Shown: piece by piece, positions 8,473-17,036 of the stretch
Numbering within the stretch: the first letter of the stretch is position 1
Layout of the letters: the number at the start of each line of letters is the position of its first letter
NCBI RefSeq assembly: GCF_001895045.1
Contig: NZ_BDAM01000007.1
Location: 1 to 64,000 of the forward strand
Direction of reading: 5' to 3'
DNA length: 64,000 nt
From: Rhodococcus coprophilus NBRC 100603
GTDB taxonomy: Bacteria; Actinomycetota; Actinomycetes; Mycobacteriales; Mycobacteriaceae
Notes under the pieces: model-generated
Database searches by the model: none
What the model was told of the DNA's origin: nothing
Seen by the model: only the letters and a program-made list of their open reading frames with translations
Translations under genes and position numbers: made by a program

Positions 8473-9702
8473 TTGCCGACTTCGCTCTCCAAGGGTCAGA
8501 ACGGACCGCTCAACGTCTCCGACGTCGTCGTTTCGCTCGAGCTCACGACGCCCGCCGATCTCTCGGCGCTGCTGGTCAAGGCCGACGGAAAGGTGCGGTC
8601 CGACGCCGACTTCGTGTTCTTCAACCAGCCGGCCGGGCCGGGTGTGCGTCTCGTACCCGGACAGGCTGGACAGAATTCGTCGCTGGCCGTCTCACTGCCG
8701 CAGGTTCCCGCTGACATCGACCAGGTGCGCGCGGTGATCACACTCGACGACGCGACAAGCAGTTTCGGCCGTTTCGCGCCGCCCACCGCCCGCGTCTCCG
8801 ACACGGCGGGCAACGTGCTGTTCGAATACCGGATCGAGGGGTTGTCCAGCGAGTCCATCGTGATCGCTCTCGAGCTGTACCGGCGACAGGGGTCGTGGAA
8901 GGTGCGCGCGGTCGGCCAGGGCTACGCGGGCGGATTCGCGGCGCTCGTCACCGATCACGGAGTGTCCGTCGACGACGCCCCGGCACCGAGCGTTGCCCAG
9001 ACGCCGCCCCCGGCGCCGCAGCCGCAGTACACCCCGCCGCCCGCGCCCCAGCAGCAGTTCAACCAGGCTCCGCCGCCGGCGGCCGCACCTGCGCAGCCCA
9101 CCGAGGTAAGCCTGTCGAAGAACCGTCCCGTGAGCCTCGTCAAGGGCCAGAAGGTCACGCTCCGCAAGGAAGGCGGCGTGGCACTGACGTACCTGCGGAT
9201 GGGCCTCGGCTGGGATCCGATCGAGAAGCGCGGGCTGTTCGGCAATCGTTCCGCCGACGTCGACCTCGACGCGTCCGCCGTCCTGTTCGCCGACCACAAC
9301 ATCGTGGACGTGGCCTACTACGGCCAGTTGCAGTCGAAGGACGGATCGGTCCAGCACCAAGGCGACAATCTGACCGGTGAGGGAGCGGGTGACGACGAGG
9401 TCGTACTCGTCGACCTCACGCGCATCCCTGCGCACATCACGACCGTGATGTTCGTCGTCACGTCGTACAAGGGCCACTCCTTCGAGCAGGTTCAGAACGC
9501 GTTCTGCCGCCTCGTCGACGGCACCACCAACGCCGAACTCGCCCGCTACACCATGCAGGGCGGTATGCCGTTCACGGGCATGGTGATGGCGAAGGTGTAC
9601 CGCGAGGGCAACTCCTGGAAGCTGCAAGCGATCGGCGAGGGGATCCAGGCCAAGCATCCCGGTGAGGCCGCACCCCAGCTGGGCCGGTTCCTGGCTACGT
9701 AG
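8473..9702 (+). CDS. Tandem-TerD protein with proline-rich linker
   Basis: The protein has two TerD domains, about residues 1-165 and 215-395, joined by a roughly 45-residue linker rich in Pro, Gln and Ala. The second copy keeps the acidic site GDNLTGEGAGDDE and the DVDLDASA segment. The first copy is diverged and lacks that acidic run, so only the second is likely to bind Ca2+ in the usual way. The TTG at 8473 was preferred to the in-frame ATG at 8428 because the protein then begins MPTSLSKGQ like other TerD proteins and GTGAGGAC lies at ribosome-binding distance. Three bases separate it from the next TerD fusion gene. Confidence 0.85.
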   Translation: MPTSLSKGQNGPLNVSDVVVSLELTTPADLSALLVKADGKVRSDADFVFFNQPAGPGVRLVPGQAGQNSSLAVSLPQVPADIDQVRAVITLDDATSSFGRFAPPTARVSDTAGNVLFEYRIEGLSSESIVIALELYRRQGSWKVRAVGQGYAGGFAALVTDHGVSVDDAPAPSVAQTPPPAPQPQYTPPPAPQQQFNQAPPPAAAPAQPTEVSLSKNRPVSLVKGQKVTLRKEGGVALTYLRMGLGWDPIEKRGLFGNRSADVDLDASAVLFADHNIVDVAYYGQLQSKDGSVQHQGDNLTGEGAGDDEVVLVDLTRIPAHITTVMFVVTSYKGHSFEQVQNAFCRLVDGTTNAELARYTMQGGMPFTGMVMAKVYREGNSWKLQAIGEGIQAKHPGEAAPQLGRFLAT

Positions 9703-9705
9703 CGG

Positions 9706-11226
9706 ATGACCCATGAATTCTCAGCGGGGCAGAACGCCCCGCTGACGGGCCGCACGCTGCGCTTCGCTGCGTCCGCGCAGGTTCAGCTCGACCTGTGCGC
9801 ATTCGTGGTGGACGACCTCCTGCAGGTCGCGACCTCGGACGACGTGGTCTTCTACAACCAGCCGGCCACCGCGGGCGTCCGGGTCGAGGGCGACACCATC
9901 GTCCTCGAGCCGGACGCCGTGCGCCCGGGCGCGCGAGTGCTTTGCGCTGTGGGAGCAGAATCTACGACCTCGGTGTCCACCACGCTGTGTCACGCCGACG
10001 GAACACTCCTCGCGTCCTTCCACATCACACCGGTGACGGGCACAGAATCCGCTCTTCTGTGCTGGGAGATCTACCGTCGCAACGGAAACTGGAAGATGCG
10101 CGCGCTCGGTGCGGGCTATGCCGGTGGACTCGCGGAGATGTTCACGGCGCACGGCGTCGTCGTCGACGAACCCGCCGATGCTGCTCCCGCACAGGCGGAT
10201 GCGGCACCACCGACGACCGGAACCGAACTCCCTCCGTCATGCGAACTGGTGTGGCGGATCTTCGAAGACGCCTCCCGATCGGCCGCCGCCTACGTCGCTG
10301 CGCACGAATACGCGCAGCATCGGCTCGACGACGAATTGTCGGTGGCGGTGGCGGACCCCGCCGCCCGCACCGGCGAGGCGGCGGAAACCGCCCGCGCACA
10401 AGCACACCGGCGCTGCGAAGAACTCGTTGCGGCAGCGGAAGCCCGGCATCGCGCCGACAGCGTGACACTGACCGCCGAACTCGAGACGGTCGATGCGGTG
10501 CTGCCCGCGTCGCTTGCCTCGTGGGACTCGGGCGCATGGCGCGGCACGCTTGTCCCGGGAGACGGTGTGCGCGTGGGCGAGTTGTCGGCACCCGAACGTG
10601 GGGCGCTCCGGCTACCGCTGTGCGTACCGCTTCCCCTCGGTAGGCCGTTGTGGATCGACGGTGAGACCGCAGTTGCCGGCGCGGTGGCATCGTCGCTGGC
10701 ACTGCGACTGCTTTCCGCGCGCCCCGGATCACGCCTCGACATCATCGATCCGTCCGGATCGTTGCGCGCGTTGGGCGGACTGGCACGCCCGATGCTCGCC
10801 GGACCTCCCATTCACGACGTCGCCGGGGTGGCGCCGAAACTGAAGGGCCTCGCCGAAGCCGCCGACCTCACAGGCCTGGCACTGTCCTCCGGTGCCGACA
10901 CGCGCCGGCCCGAACCACGCGTCATCGTGCTCGCGGGCCTGCCGCACGGGTTCGACAGCATCGATCTGGTGAACATTGTGCATCTCGCGAGAATGAGTTC
11001 GGCACAGAATATTTCGATTGTGATCACCGGTGCGGACGACGATGTCGTGGACAATCCCGCATACGACTTGCTGCACGACGCGTCGCAGCATCTGCCCGCG
11101 TCCGAGGACGGGCATCTTGCCGACCCGTGGACGAACACGGACTGGCGGTTCGCAGCCGACACGCTCCCCGGCGACACCGAGTTTCTGCACCGGGTAGTTG
11201 CGACACTCGAAGTCGGCGGAGGCTGA
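9706..11226 (+). CDS. TerD domain fused to a degenerate FtsK-like domain
   Basis: The 506-residue protein begins with a diverged TerD domain (about 1-155, ending GAGYAGGLAEMF) that lacks the acidic Ca2+ site. A disordered Ala/Pro stretch and a helical segment (about 185-260) follow. The C-terminal 220 residues read like an FtsK/HerA-type ATPase fold: a PLGRPLWIDG strand where Walker A should be, DIIDPSG as in the strand after Walker A of FtsK, RVIVLAGLPHGFD at the Walker B position, and HLARMSSAQNISIVITG as in the FtsK sensor strand. No GxxGxGK[ST] motif is present, so ATP hydrolysis is unlikely. The FtsK resemblance is my reading by eye. It is the last gene of the plus-strand Ter run. Confidence 0.75.
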   Translation: MTHEFSAGQNAPLTGRTLRFAASAQVQLDLCAFVVDDLLQVATSDDVVFYNQPATAGVRVEGDTIVLEPDAVRPGARVLCAVGAESTTSVSTTLCHADGTLLASFHITPVTGTESALLCWEIYRRNGNWKMRALGAGYAGGLAEMFTAHGVVVDEPADAAPAQADAAPPTTGTELPPSCELVWRIFEDASRSAAAYVAAHEYAQHRLDDELSVAVADPAARTGEAAETARAQAHRRCEELVAAAEARHRADSVTLTAELETVDAVLPASLASWDSGAWRGTLVPGDGVRVGELSAPERGALRLPLCVPLPLGRPLWIDGETAVAGAVASSLALRLLSARPGSRLDIIDPSGSLRALGGLARPMLAGPPIHDVAGVAPKLKGLAEAADLTGLALSSGADTRRPEPRVIVLAGLPHGFDSIDLVNIVHLARMSSAQNISIVITGADDDVVDNPAYDLLHDASQHLPASEDGHLADPWTNTDWRFAADTLPGDTEFLHRVVATLEVGGG

Positions 11227-11360
11227 ATCAAGTCCGCGGCGAGCGCGGGCGGGCCTCGAACATAGAAGTAATTGCGCCCTCCCACAACAGATCCGCTGCT
11301 TCCTCGTACGCCAGGGAAGTCCCGCCATCGCCGAAGACGTGGTGTCCAGACGATCCTGCT

Positions 11361-11379
11361 CCATAGGTTCTCCCTATGG
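11361..11379. promoter_or_regulatory. Small inverted repeat upstream of the acyl-CoA ligase gene
   Basis: CCATAG (11361-11366) and CTATGG (11374-11379) form a perfect 6-bp inverted repeat with a 7-bp spacer, about 100 bp before the ligase start. The surrounding 255-bp gap (11227-11481) shows no convincing gene. It may be an operator; no regulator is assigned. Confidence 0.3.
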
Positions 11380-11481
11380 GGGCGTGCGGCGGCGGGGTTC
11401 TTGTGGCCGCCGTCACGGTCGTGTTGGACTGGGAAAGCGTGATCACTCCGTTCGCGCGATCGCCGATCAGGAGCGCATGAC

Positions 11482-13044
11482 GTGAGCGAACTGCACCTTC
11501 CGAATCGAATCCGTCGTTTCGCCGTCGAGCGCCGGGATCGACCGGCGGTCACCGAAGGCGAAACCACCCTGACCTACGGTGAGTTCGACTCGTACACCAA
11601 CCGCATGGCGTGTGCGTTGACCTCGCTGGCGTCGGCGCCGGGACGCGTCGGCGCATTGCTGCGCATGGGTTTGCCCGGAGTGGCGACCTTCGTCGGGTGC
11701 GCGAAGGCCGGTCTCGTTTTCACCCCGCTCAACTGGCGCCTCACTCCCCACGAGGTCGCCGCGATCGCGGTGGACGCCGAACTGGAGGTCTTGATCGTCG
11801 AGTCCGACTTCGCGGCGTCGGCAGCAGCGATCGCGGCGGCTGTTCCGGGCCTCCGCATCGTCGTCGTCGGTGACCACAGCGCGGTGGCCGAAGCATGCCC
11901 GTGGGACGAGTTCGTCGCGGCAGGCGAGGACACCGATCCCGGTTGGGGAGACGATCCCGAGACCGAACTGCTACAGCTCTACACGTCCGGAACCACCGGA
12001 AGACCGAAAGGCGTTGTCATTGTTCACCGGAACCTGTACAACGTCCCGGAGACCTTCGCCTTGTACGAATTCGAGGACGACTCCGTTTCGCTGAACGCCC
12101 TGCCGTTGTTCCACATCGCGGGGGCAGGCTGGCTCAGCACGTCGTTGTCGGCGGGACTGCACACGGTTTTGCTGGACGAGTTGCGCCCCCCGCTGGTGGC
12201 GGCTGCGATCGCCGAGCACCGGGTCAGCCACACCTTCCTCGTGCCATCCGCAATCGGCATGCTGCTCGAACTGCCGGATCTCTCGACCTACGATCTGTCG
12301 AGTCTGAAGGTGATCGCGTACGGCGCGTCGCCGATCACTCCCACGTTGCTGGCGCGGACGATGGACACCCTGGGCTGCCGGATGGTACAGCGCTACGGCA
12401 TGACGGAGACGATGGGCGCGCTCACCGCGCTGCGCTCCGGCGACCACGATCCCCGCGGGACCCGCACCCATCTTCTGCGTTCGGCCGGCAAGCCCCTGCC
12501 CGGTACCGAAGTACAGATCCGCGATATCGCAACGGGTGAACCGCTTCCGCAAGGCGAGACGGGCGAGATCGTCTCGCGTTCCCGCAACAACGTCTCGGGC
12601 TACTGGCGCCGCGACGCGGAATCGGCCGCGCTGTACACCGACGACGGCTTCCTGCGGACCGGCGACGCCGGGCACCTCGACGAGAACGGCTACCTGTTCG
12701 TCACCGACCGGGTGAAGGACATGATCATCACCGGCGGAGAAAACGTGTATCCCGTCGAGGTGGAAGCCGTGCTGGCCGAGCACCCCGCTGTCGCCGAGGT
12801 AGCGGTGGTGGGTCTTCCGGACGAGCGCTGGGGAGAGGCTGTCACCGCTGTGGTCCGCATCGCCGACGGCGTCGAACCGCCCTCCGAGCAGGAACTCGTC
12901 GCCTTCACCACCGGGCGTCTCGCGTCGTACAAGAAACCGCAGCGCATCCACGTCGTGGACGAACTGCCGCGAAACGCGAGCGGCAAGATCCTCAAGCGCA
13001 CGCTCCGCGACACTCTGAGCACGTCCGACACCGCCTCCCGATGA
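11482..13044 (+). CDS. AMP-forming acyl-CoA synthetase
   Basis: The 520-residue enzyme belongs to the ANL superfamily, which activates carboxylic acids as acyl-AMP and then acyl-CoA. Motif A3 YTSGTTGRPKG lies near residues 167-177, A5 YGMTE near 308, A8 GDAGHLDENGYLFVTDRVKD near 395-415, and the catalytic Lys region NASGKILKR near the C-terminus. The GTG start has AGGAG at 11468-11472. It is followed by two LysR genes on the same strand and faces a thiolase gene beyond them, suggesting a CoA-dependent degradation route. The acid substrate is not evident. Confidence 0.9.
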   Translation: MSELHLPNRIRRFAVERRDRPAVTEGETTLTYGEFDSYTNRMACALTSLASAPGRVGALLRMGLPGVATFVGCAKAGLVFTPLNWRLTPHEVAAIAVDAELEVLIVESDFAASAAAIAAAVPGLRIVVVGDHSAVAEACPWDEFVAAGEDTDPGWGDDPETELLQLYTSGTTGRPKGVVIVHRNLYNVPETFALYEFEDDSVSLNALPLFHIAGAGWLSTSLSAGLHTVLLDELRPPLVAAAIAEHRVSHTFLVPSAIGMLLELPDLSTYDLSSLKVIAYGASPITPTLLARTMDTLGCRMVQRYGMTETMGALTALRSGDHDPRGTRTHLLRSAGKPLPGTEVQIRDIATGEPLPQGETGEIVSRSRNNVSGYWRRDAESAALYTDDGFLRTGDAGHLDENGYLFVTDRVKDMIITGGENVYPVEVEAVLAEHPAVAEVAVVGLPDERWGEAVTAVVRIADGVEPPSEQELVAFTTGRLASYKKPQRIHVVDELPRNASGKILKRTLRDTLSTSDTASR

Positions 13045-13100
13045 TGCCCCCGAGCTGAACACCGAGGCACACGGAACGGCAGCGGGTTTCCGCTGTCGCC

Positions 13101-13106
13101 TACGAT
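13101..13106 (+). promoter_or_regulatory. Candidate -10 box, leaderless LysR gene
   Basis: TACGAT fits TANNNT and ends 6 nt before the GTG at 13113, placing the transcript start at the start codon. Confidence 0.4.
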
Positions 13107-13112
13107 GACGGC

Positions 13113-13982
13113 GTGGACCTGCATCTCGTTACCTATTTCGTGGCTGTCGTCGACCACGGTGGGATCACGAAAGCCGCTCAAGCCCTCTACATTTCGCAAC
13201 CATCGCTTTCTCAGGCAATCCGCACCCTCGAACGGCGGCTGGACACGACCCTCTTCGACCGCACCGGGCGGCGGCTCACGCTCACGGCGGAGGGACGGGC
13301 CCTCGAGGTCGCTGCGCGCCGCATCCTTGCCGATGTGGACCGCGCCAAGCAGAAGGTCGCTGCCGTCCGGGACCTCGAGGCAGGACGGGTGGAGATCGTG
13401 ACGTTCTCCGCGTTCTCCGTCCACCCCGTCGTCGCGCTCGTCCAGCAATTCCGTTCCCGCTATCCCGGCATCACCGTGAACGTGTCCGATGCCGACGGAC
13501 CGGCGGGCGTGCATGCGGCACTGCGCCGCGGCGAAGCGGAGATCGGTGTCACCGACATGTCGGTGGAGCACGCGGGCATGATCACCGTCCCGCTCCTCGA
13601 GCAGGAGATGGTGCTCGCCATGCACCCGGACCTCGCCACCGACGTTCCCGATCCCGTGACGCGCGCCCGTGTCCGGTCGATTCCGCTCGTCCTCGACCTC
13701 GGATCACGCGCGAATGCGGCTCGGGTGGGCGAACTGCTCGGCGAGCAGAACGTCGTCGTCGACTGTGCGCATCCGGCGGCCATCTGGGAATTCGTCACGC
13801 GGGGCACCGCGGCGACAGTGGTGTCGCGGCCGGTCGCACAGCAACGCATGCCCGGTGCTGTGGTCCGGTCGCTGGATCCTCCGTTCATGCGGCCGGTCGG
13901 GCTGGTGCTGCGGCCCGGGGAACCCTCCCCGGCAGCCGCCGCGTTCCTCGCGTCCGCCACCACCGACGGCCGGGAGGCGTAG
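13113..13982 (+). CDS. LysR-family transcriptional regulator (first of pair)
   Basis: The 289-residue product has an N-terminal winged helix-turn-helix (residues 1-60, with the GITKAAQALYISQPSLSQAI recognition region) and a C-terminal periplasmic-binding-type effector domain from about residue 90. It is cytosolic and DNA-binding, usually tetrameric in this family. The stop is 2 nt before the start of a second LysR gene, so the two are co-transcribed. The neighbours suggest control of the ligase, thiolase/reductase and dehydrogenase genes; the inducer is unknown. Confidence 0.92.
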   Translation: MDLHLVTYFVAVVDHGGITKAAQALYISQPSLSQAIRTLERRLDTTLFDRTGRRLTLTAEGRALEVAARRILADVDRAKQKVAAVRDLEAGRVEIVTFSAFSVHPVVALVQQFRSRYPGITVNVSDADGPAGVHAALRRGEAEIGVTDMSVEHAGMITVPLLEQEMVLAMHPDLATDVPDPVTRARVRSIPLVLDLGSRANAARVGELLGEQNVVVDCAHPAAIWEFVTRGTAATVVSRPVAQQRMPGAVVRSLDPPFMRPVGLVLRPGEPSPAAAAFLASATTDGREA

Positions 13983-13984
13983 CC

Positions 13985-14869
13985 ATGGAGTTCCGGCAGG
14001 TCGAGTACTTCCTCGCCGTCGTGGAAAACGACGGCATCAACGGTGCCGCCGCCGCGCTGGGTGTCGCGCAGCCGACGGTGTCCCAAGCACTCCGCAGCCT
14101 CGAACGGGAACTCGGCGTCAATCTGTTCCACCGCATCGGTCGTGGAATGGTGCTCACCGCAGCGGGAAAGAGCCTCATCGGTCCCAGCCGTCAGATCCTG
14201 CGTGACGTGAACGCGGTGGAGGAACTGCTCTCGGACTCCACCGACGACGTCACGGGCAGCCTCGACCTGATGGTGTTTCCGGCACTTGCGACCGGCCCGA
14301 TCGTGGACCTGGTGGCGCGGTTCCGGCGCGCCCACCCCAAGTCCACCGTGCGGTTCGGCGATCTCCGGTCCGAAGAACTCGCCGCCGGGGTGATCCGGGA
14401 CGGGCACTGCGAATTCGTGATGGCGCATCTGCCGCTCGAAGACGGAGTCGGACTGGAAGTCATCGAACTCGGTGAGCAGGAATATTGGCTCGTGTATCCG
14501 CCCGGCACGGATCTGCCGCCCGGCCCCGTGGCCCTGACCGCGTTGCCCGACATTCCGATGGTGTTCGTGCCGCGCGGCGGCGGGGCGATGAGCGACGAGA
14601 TCGACTACGCGATGCGCCGCGCGGGAGTGCGACGCCCGATCGCGGTGCTGACGGAACACCGAGAAGCGCGACTGCCGATGGTGCTCGCTGGACTCGGCGG
14701 GTCGTTCGTGGAGCGGTCGCTGGCCGAGTCGGCCCAGGACGTCGCCGTGGTGCGGGCATGCGAACCCACCTTCACCCGGCCGTTCGGTCTCGCCTTCGCT
14801 CCCGACTCTCTGTCGAAAGCCGGACGGGCATTCGTGGACCTGGTCCGGTCCACGAAGACCCAGCCCTGA
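13985..14869 (+). CDS. LysR-family transcriptional regulator (second of pair)
   Basis: The 294-residue LysR protein begins MEFRQVEYFLAVVEN. Its HTH is within residues 1-60 (INGAAAALGVAQPTVSQAL) and the effector domain starts near residue 90. It is clearly homologous to the preceding gene but well diverged, so the pair is an old duplication or a recruited couple rather than a recent copy. It converges on the thiolase gene, only 7 nt apart, with no obvious terminator hairpin between them. Confidence 0.92.
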   Translation: MEFRQVEYFLAVVENDGINGAAAALGVAQPTVSQALRSLERELGVNLFHRIGRGMVLTAAGKSLIGPSRQILRDVNAVEELLSDSTDDVTGSLDLMVFPALATGPIVDLVARFRRAHPKSTVRFGDLRSEELAAGVIRDGHCEFVMAHLPLEDGVGLEVIELGEQEYWLVYPPGTDLPPGPVALTALPDIPMVFVPRGGGAMSDEIDYAMRRAGVRRPIAVLTEHREARLPMVLAGLGGSFVERSLAESAQDVAVVRACEPTFTRPFGLAFAPDSLSKAGRAFVDLVRSTKTQP

Positions 14870-14876
14870 GCAGCGG

Positions 14877-16088
14877 TCAGGCGACGCGTTCGAAGATCGC
14901 CGCCAGACCCTGTCCGCCCCCGATGCACATGGTCTCGAGCCCGTAGCGGCCTTCGCGACGCTGCAACTCGCGGGCGAGCGTCGCGAGCATCCGGCCGCCG
15001 GTCGCGCCGACGGGGTGACCGAGCGAGATGCCGGAACCGTGGACGTTGGTGCGCTCGAAGTCGGCGGCACCGAACTTCCACTCGCGGGTCACCGCCAGAG
15101 CCTGAGCCGCGAACGCTTCGTTGAGTTCGATGACGTCGACGTCGGCCAGGGTGATTCCGGCTTTGGCGAGGGCGATCTCGGTCGCCGGCACGGGACCGAT
15201 CCCCATGATCTTGGGCGCGACCCCCGCCACGCCCCACGACACGATGCGGACGAGCGGCGTGAGGCCGAGGTCGGCGGCCTTCTGCGGGGTCGTGACCAGA
15301 GCCATCGACGCGGCATCGTTCTGGCCGCTGGCATTGCCGGCCGTCACGGTGGCCTCCGGGTCCTGCTTGCCCATGATCGGGCGGAGCGCCGCGAGTGCTT
15401 CCAGACTGATGTCCGCGCGAGGATGCTCGTCGGTGTCGACGACCTGTTCGCCCTTCCGGCTGCGCACAGTCACCGGCACGATTTCCTCGGCGAGGATGCC
15501 GTTTGCTTGCGCGGCCACCGCCCGCAGATGGGAGTTCAGGGCAAGCTCGTCCTGCTCGCCGCGGGAGATCGAATACTCGGCGCGCAGGTTCTCGGCAGTT
15601 TCGATCATGCCGCCCGGGACCGGATAGAAGCGGCCACCGGCGGTCGAACGGGCACGTACGAGACCGTCGTGCATCTGCACCCCGGTTTTCGCCCCACCCC
15701 AGCGGATGTCGGTGGAGTAGAACGCGGCGTTGCTCATCGACTCGGTGCCACCGGCGACGACAAGGTCGTTGTCGCCGTTGCCGACCTGCATTGCAGCCTG
15801 GATGACGGCCTGCAGGCCCGACCCGCACCGGCGATCGATGTGCATGCCCGGGACGGTCACGGGCAGACCCGCGTCGAGAGCGACGACGCGCCCGATCGCG
15901 GGTGCTTCACTGTTGCCGTTGCAATGCCCAAGAATGACGTCGTCGATCTCGTCGGGGGCGACCCCGGTTCGGTCCAGCATCCCCTTCAGTGCTGCGACGC
16001 CGAGGTCGACGGCGGTGAGGGACTTGAACATTCCGCCGTAACGCCCGATCGGGGTACGGACAGGCTCGCAGATGACAACTTCGCGCAT
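14877..16088 (-). CDS. Acetyl-CoA C-acyltransferase (thiolase)
   Basis: The 403-residue thiolase has the nucleophilic Cys in DRRCGSG (C88), the NEAFAAQAL motif, the catalytic His in SLGHPVGATGGR, and the second Cys in CIGGGQGLA. It cleaves a 3-oxoacyl-CoA with CoA to acetyl-CoA and a shortened acyl-CoA, or runs in reverse. The reductase gene upstream on the same strand supplies the matching beta-oxidation step, with about 40 nt between them. Length and motifs are intact. Confidence 0.92.
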   Translation of the reverse strand: MREVVICEPVRTPIGRYGGMFKSLTAVDLGVAALKGMLDRTGVAPDEIDDVILGHCNGNSEAPAIGRVVALDAGLPVTVPGMHIDRRCGSGLQAVIQAAMQVGNGDNDLVVAGGTESMSNAAFYSTDIRWGGAKTGVQMHDGLVRARSTAGGRFYPVPGGMIETAENLRAEYSISRGEQDELALNSHLRAVAAQANGILAEEIVPVTVRSRKGEQVVDTDEHPRADISLEALAALRPIMGKQDPEATVTAGNASGQNDAASMALVTTPQKAADLGLTPLVRIVSWGVAGVAPKIMGIGPVPATEIALAKAGITLADVDVIELNEAFAAQALAVTREWKFGAADFERTNVHGSGISLGHPVGATGGRMLATLARELQRREGRYGLETMCIGGGQGLAAIFERVA

Positions 16089-16129
16089 GACGACCTTTCA
16101 GGAGGAAGTGACGAGGTGACGGGTGGATG

Positions 16130-16870
16130 TCACATGAAGCGACCGCCGGTGACCTCGAGTACGGTCCCGGTCATGTAGGACGACATGTCCGACGCGAGAA
16201 AGAGTGCAACCGAGGCGATTTCACCGACTTCTCCGGGGCGGCCCATCGGAATCTCGCTCATCTTCTGATCCCACGCCTTCTGCGGCATGGCCTCGGTCAT
16301 CGCGGACCGGATCAGGCCGGGCTGGATTGCGTTGACGCGCACGCCGTGATGCGCCATTTCTTTCGCGGCCGCTTTCGTCAGGCCGACGATGCCTGCCTTC
16401 GCTGCCGAGTAGTTCGTCTGACCGACCATCCCCACCTTGCCGGACAACGACGAGATGTTGACGATCGCACCACGCTTGGCGTCACGCATGATCGCCGACG
16501 CTTTCCGGGTGCCGTTCCACGTGCCCTTGAGGTGAACGCCGATCACGAGGTCGAAGTCCTCCTCGGTCATCGTGCGCATGGTGGCATCGCGGGTGATGCC
16601 CGCGTTGTTGACCACCACGTCGAGCGAACCGAACCCTTCGACAGCCTCTGCCAGTAGTGCGTCCCAGTCCTTCGCCACGACGACATCACTGCGCACGGCA
16701 CGGGCAACCTCGCGACTCCCGAGTTTTTCCGCCGCCGCGGTGGCCGCGTCGAGGTCCAGGTCACCGATCACCACACGAGCACCCGCTTCGACGAATTCGC
16801 GGGCGATGGCGAAACCGATCCCCTGTGCTCCACCGGTGACGACAGCAGTGCGGTTCTCCAGCAAAGACAT
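16130..16870 (-). CDS. Short-chain dehydrogenase, FabG-like 3-oxoacyl reductase
   Basis: The 246-residue classical SDR has cofactor motif TGGAQGIG (12-19), NNAG (88-91), catalytic Ser near 140, and Tyr154/Lys158 in YSAAK. An Asp after the second strand (D37 in GDLDLD) favours NAD(H). It most resembles FabG/3-oxoacyl-CoA reductases and fits a 3-hydroxyacyl-CoA/3-oxoacyl-CoA step with the downstream thiolase. It is divergent from the acyl-CoA dehydrogenase gene. Confidence 0.88.
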   Translation of the reverse strand: MSLLENRTAVVTGGAQGIGFAIAREFVEAGARVVIGDLDLDAATAAAEKLGSREVARAVRSDVVVAKDWDALLAEAVEGFGSLDVVVNNAGITRDATMRTMTEEDFDLVIGVHLKGTWNGTRKASAIMRDAKRGAIVNISSLSGKVGMVGQTNYSAAKAGIVGLTKAAAKEMAHHGVRVNAIQPGLIRSAMTEAMPQKAWDQKMSEIPMGRPGEVGEIASVALFLASDMSSYMTGTVLEVTGGRFM

Positions 16871-16975
16871 CAGGTTTCCTTTCGGCGGGTCGAGAAACGC
16901 CCGTGAGCAGGTCGATGCGTCGAATATAACGGTGGGATACGGCCTCACACTCCTTCCGATCCATCGACAATGCCT

Positions 16976-16999
16976 ATACGGCGATGGCGCCATTCGTAT
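16976..16999. promoter_or_regulatory. Inverted repeat in the SDR/acyl-CoA dehydrogenase divergent promoter
   Basis: ATACG (16976-16980) and CGTAT (16995-16999) flank a perfect ATGGCGCCAT palindrome (16984-16993), with spacers of three and one base. The placement between divergent catabolic genes fits a regulator site, perhaps for one of the two LysR proteins. That assignment is inference. Confidence 0.4.
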
Positions 17000-17036
17000 T
17001 GGACATGCCGCGCAGGCAAGACGGAAAGTGGAGGTC

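Noticed and set aside
11228-11446. 72-residue minus-strand frame in the gap before the ligase gene
   Set aside because: No ribosome-binding site, no motif and no promoter; probably chance.
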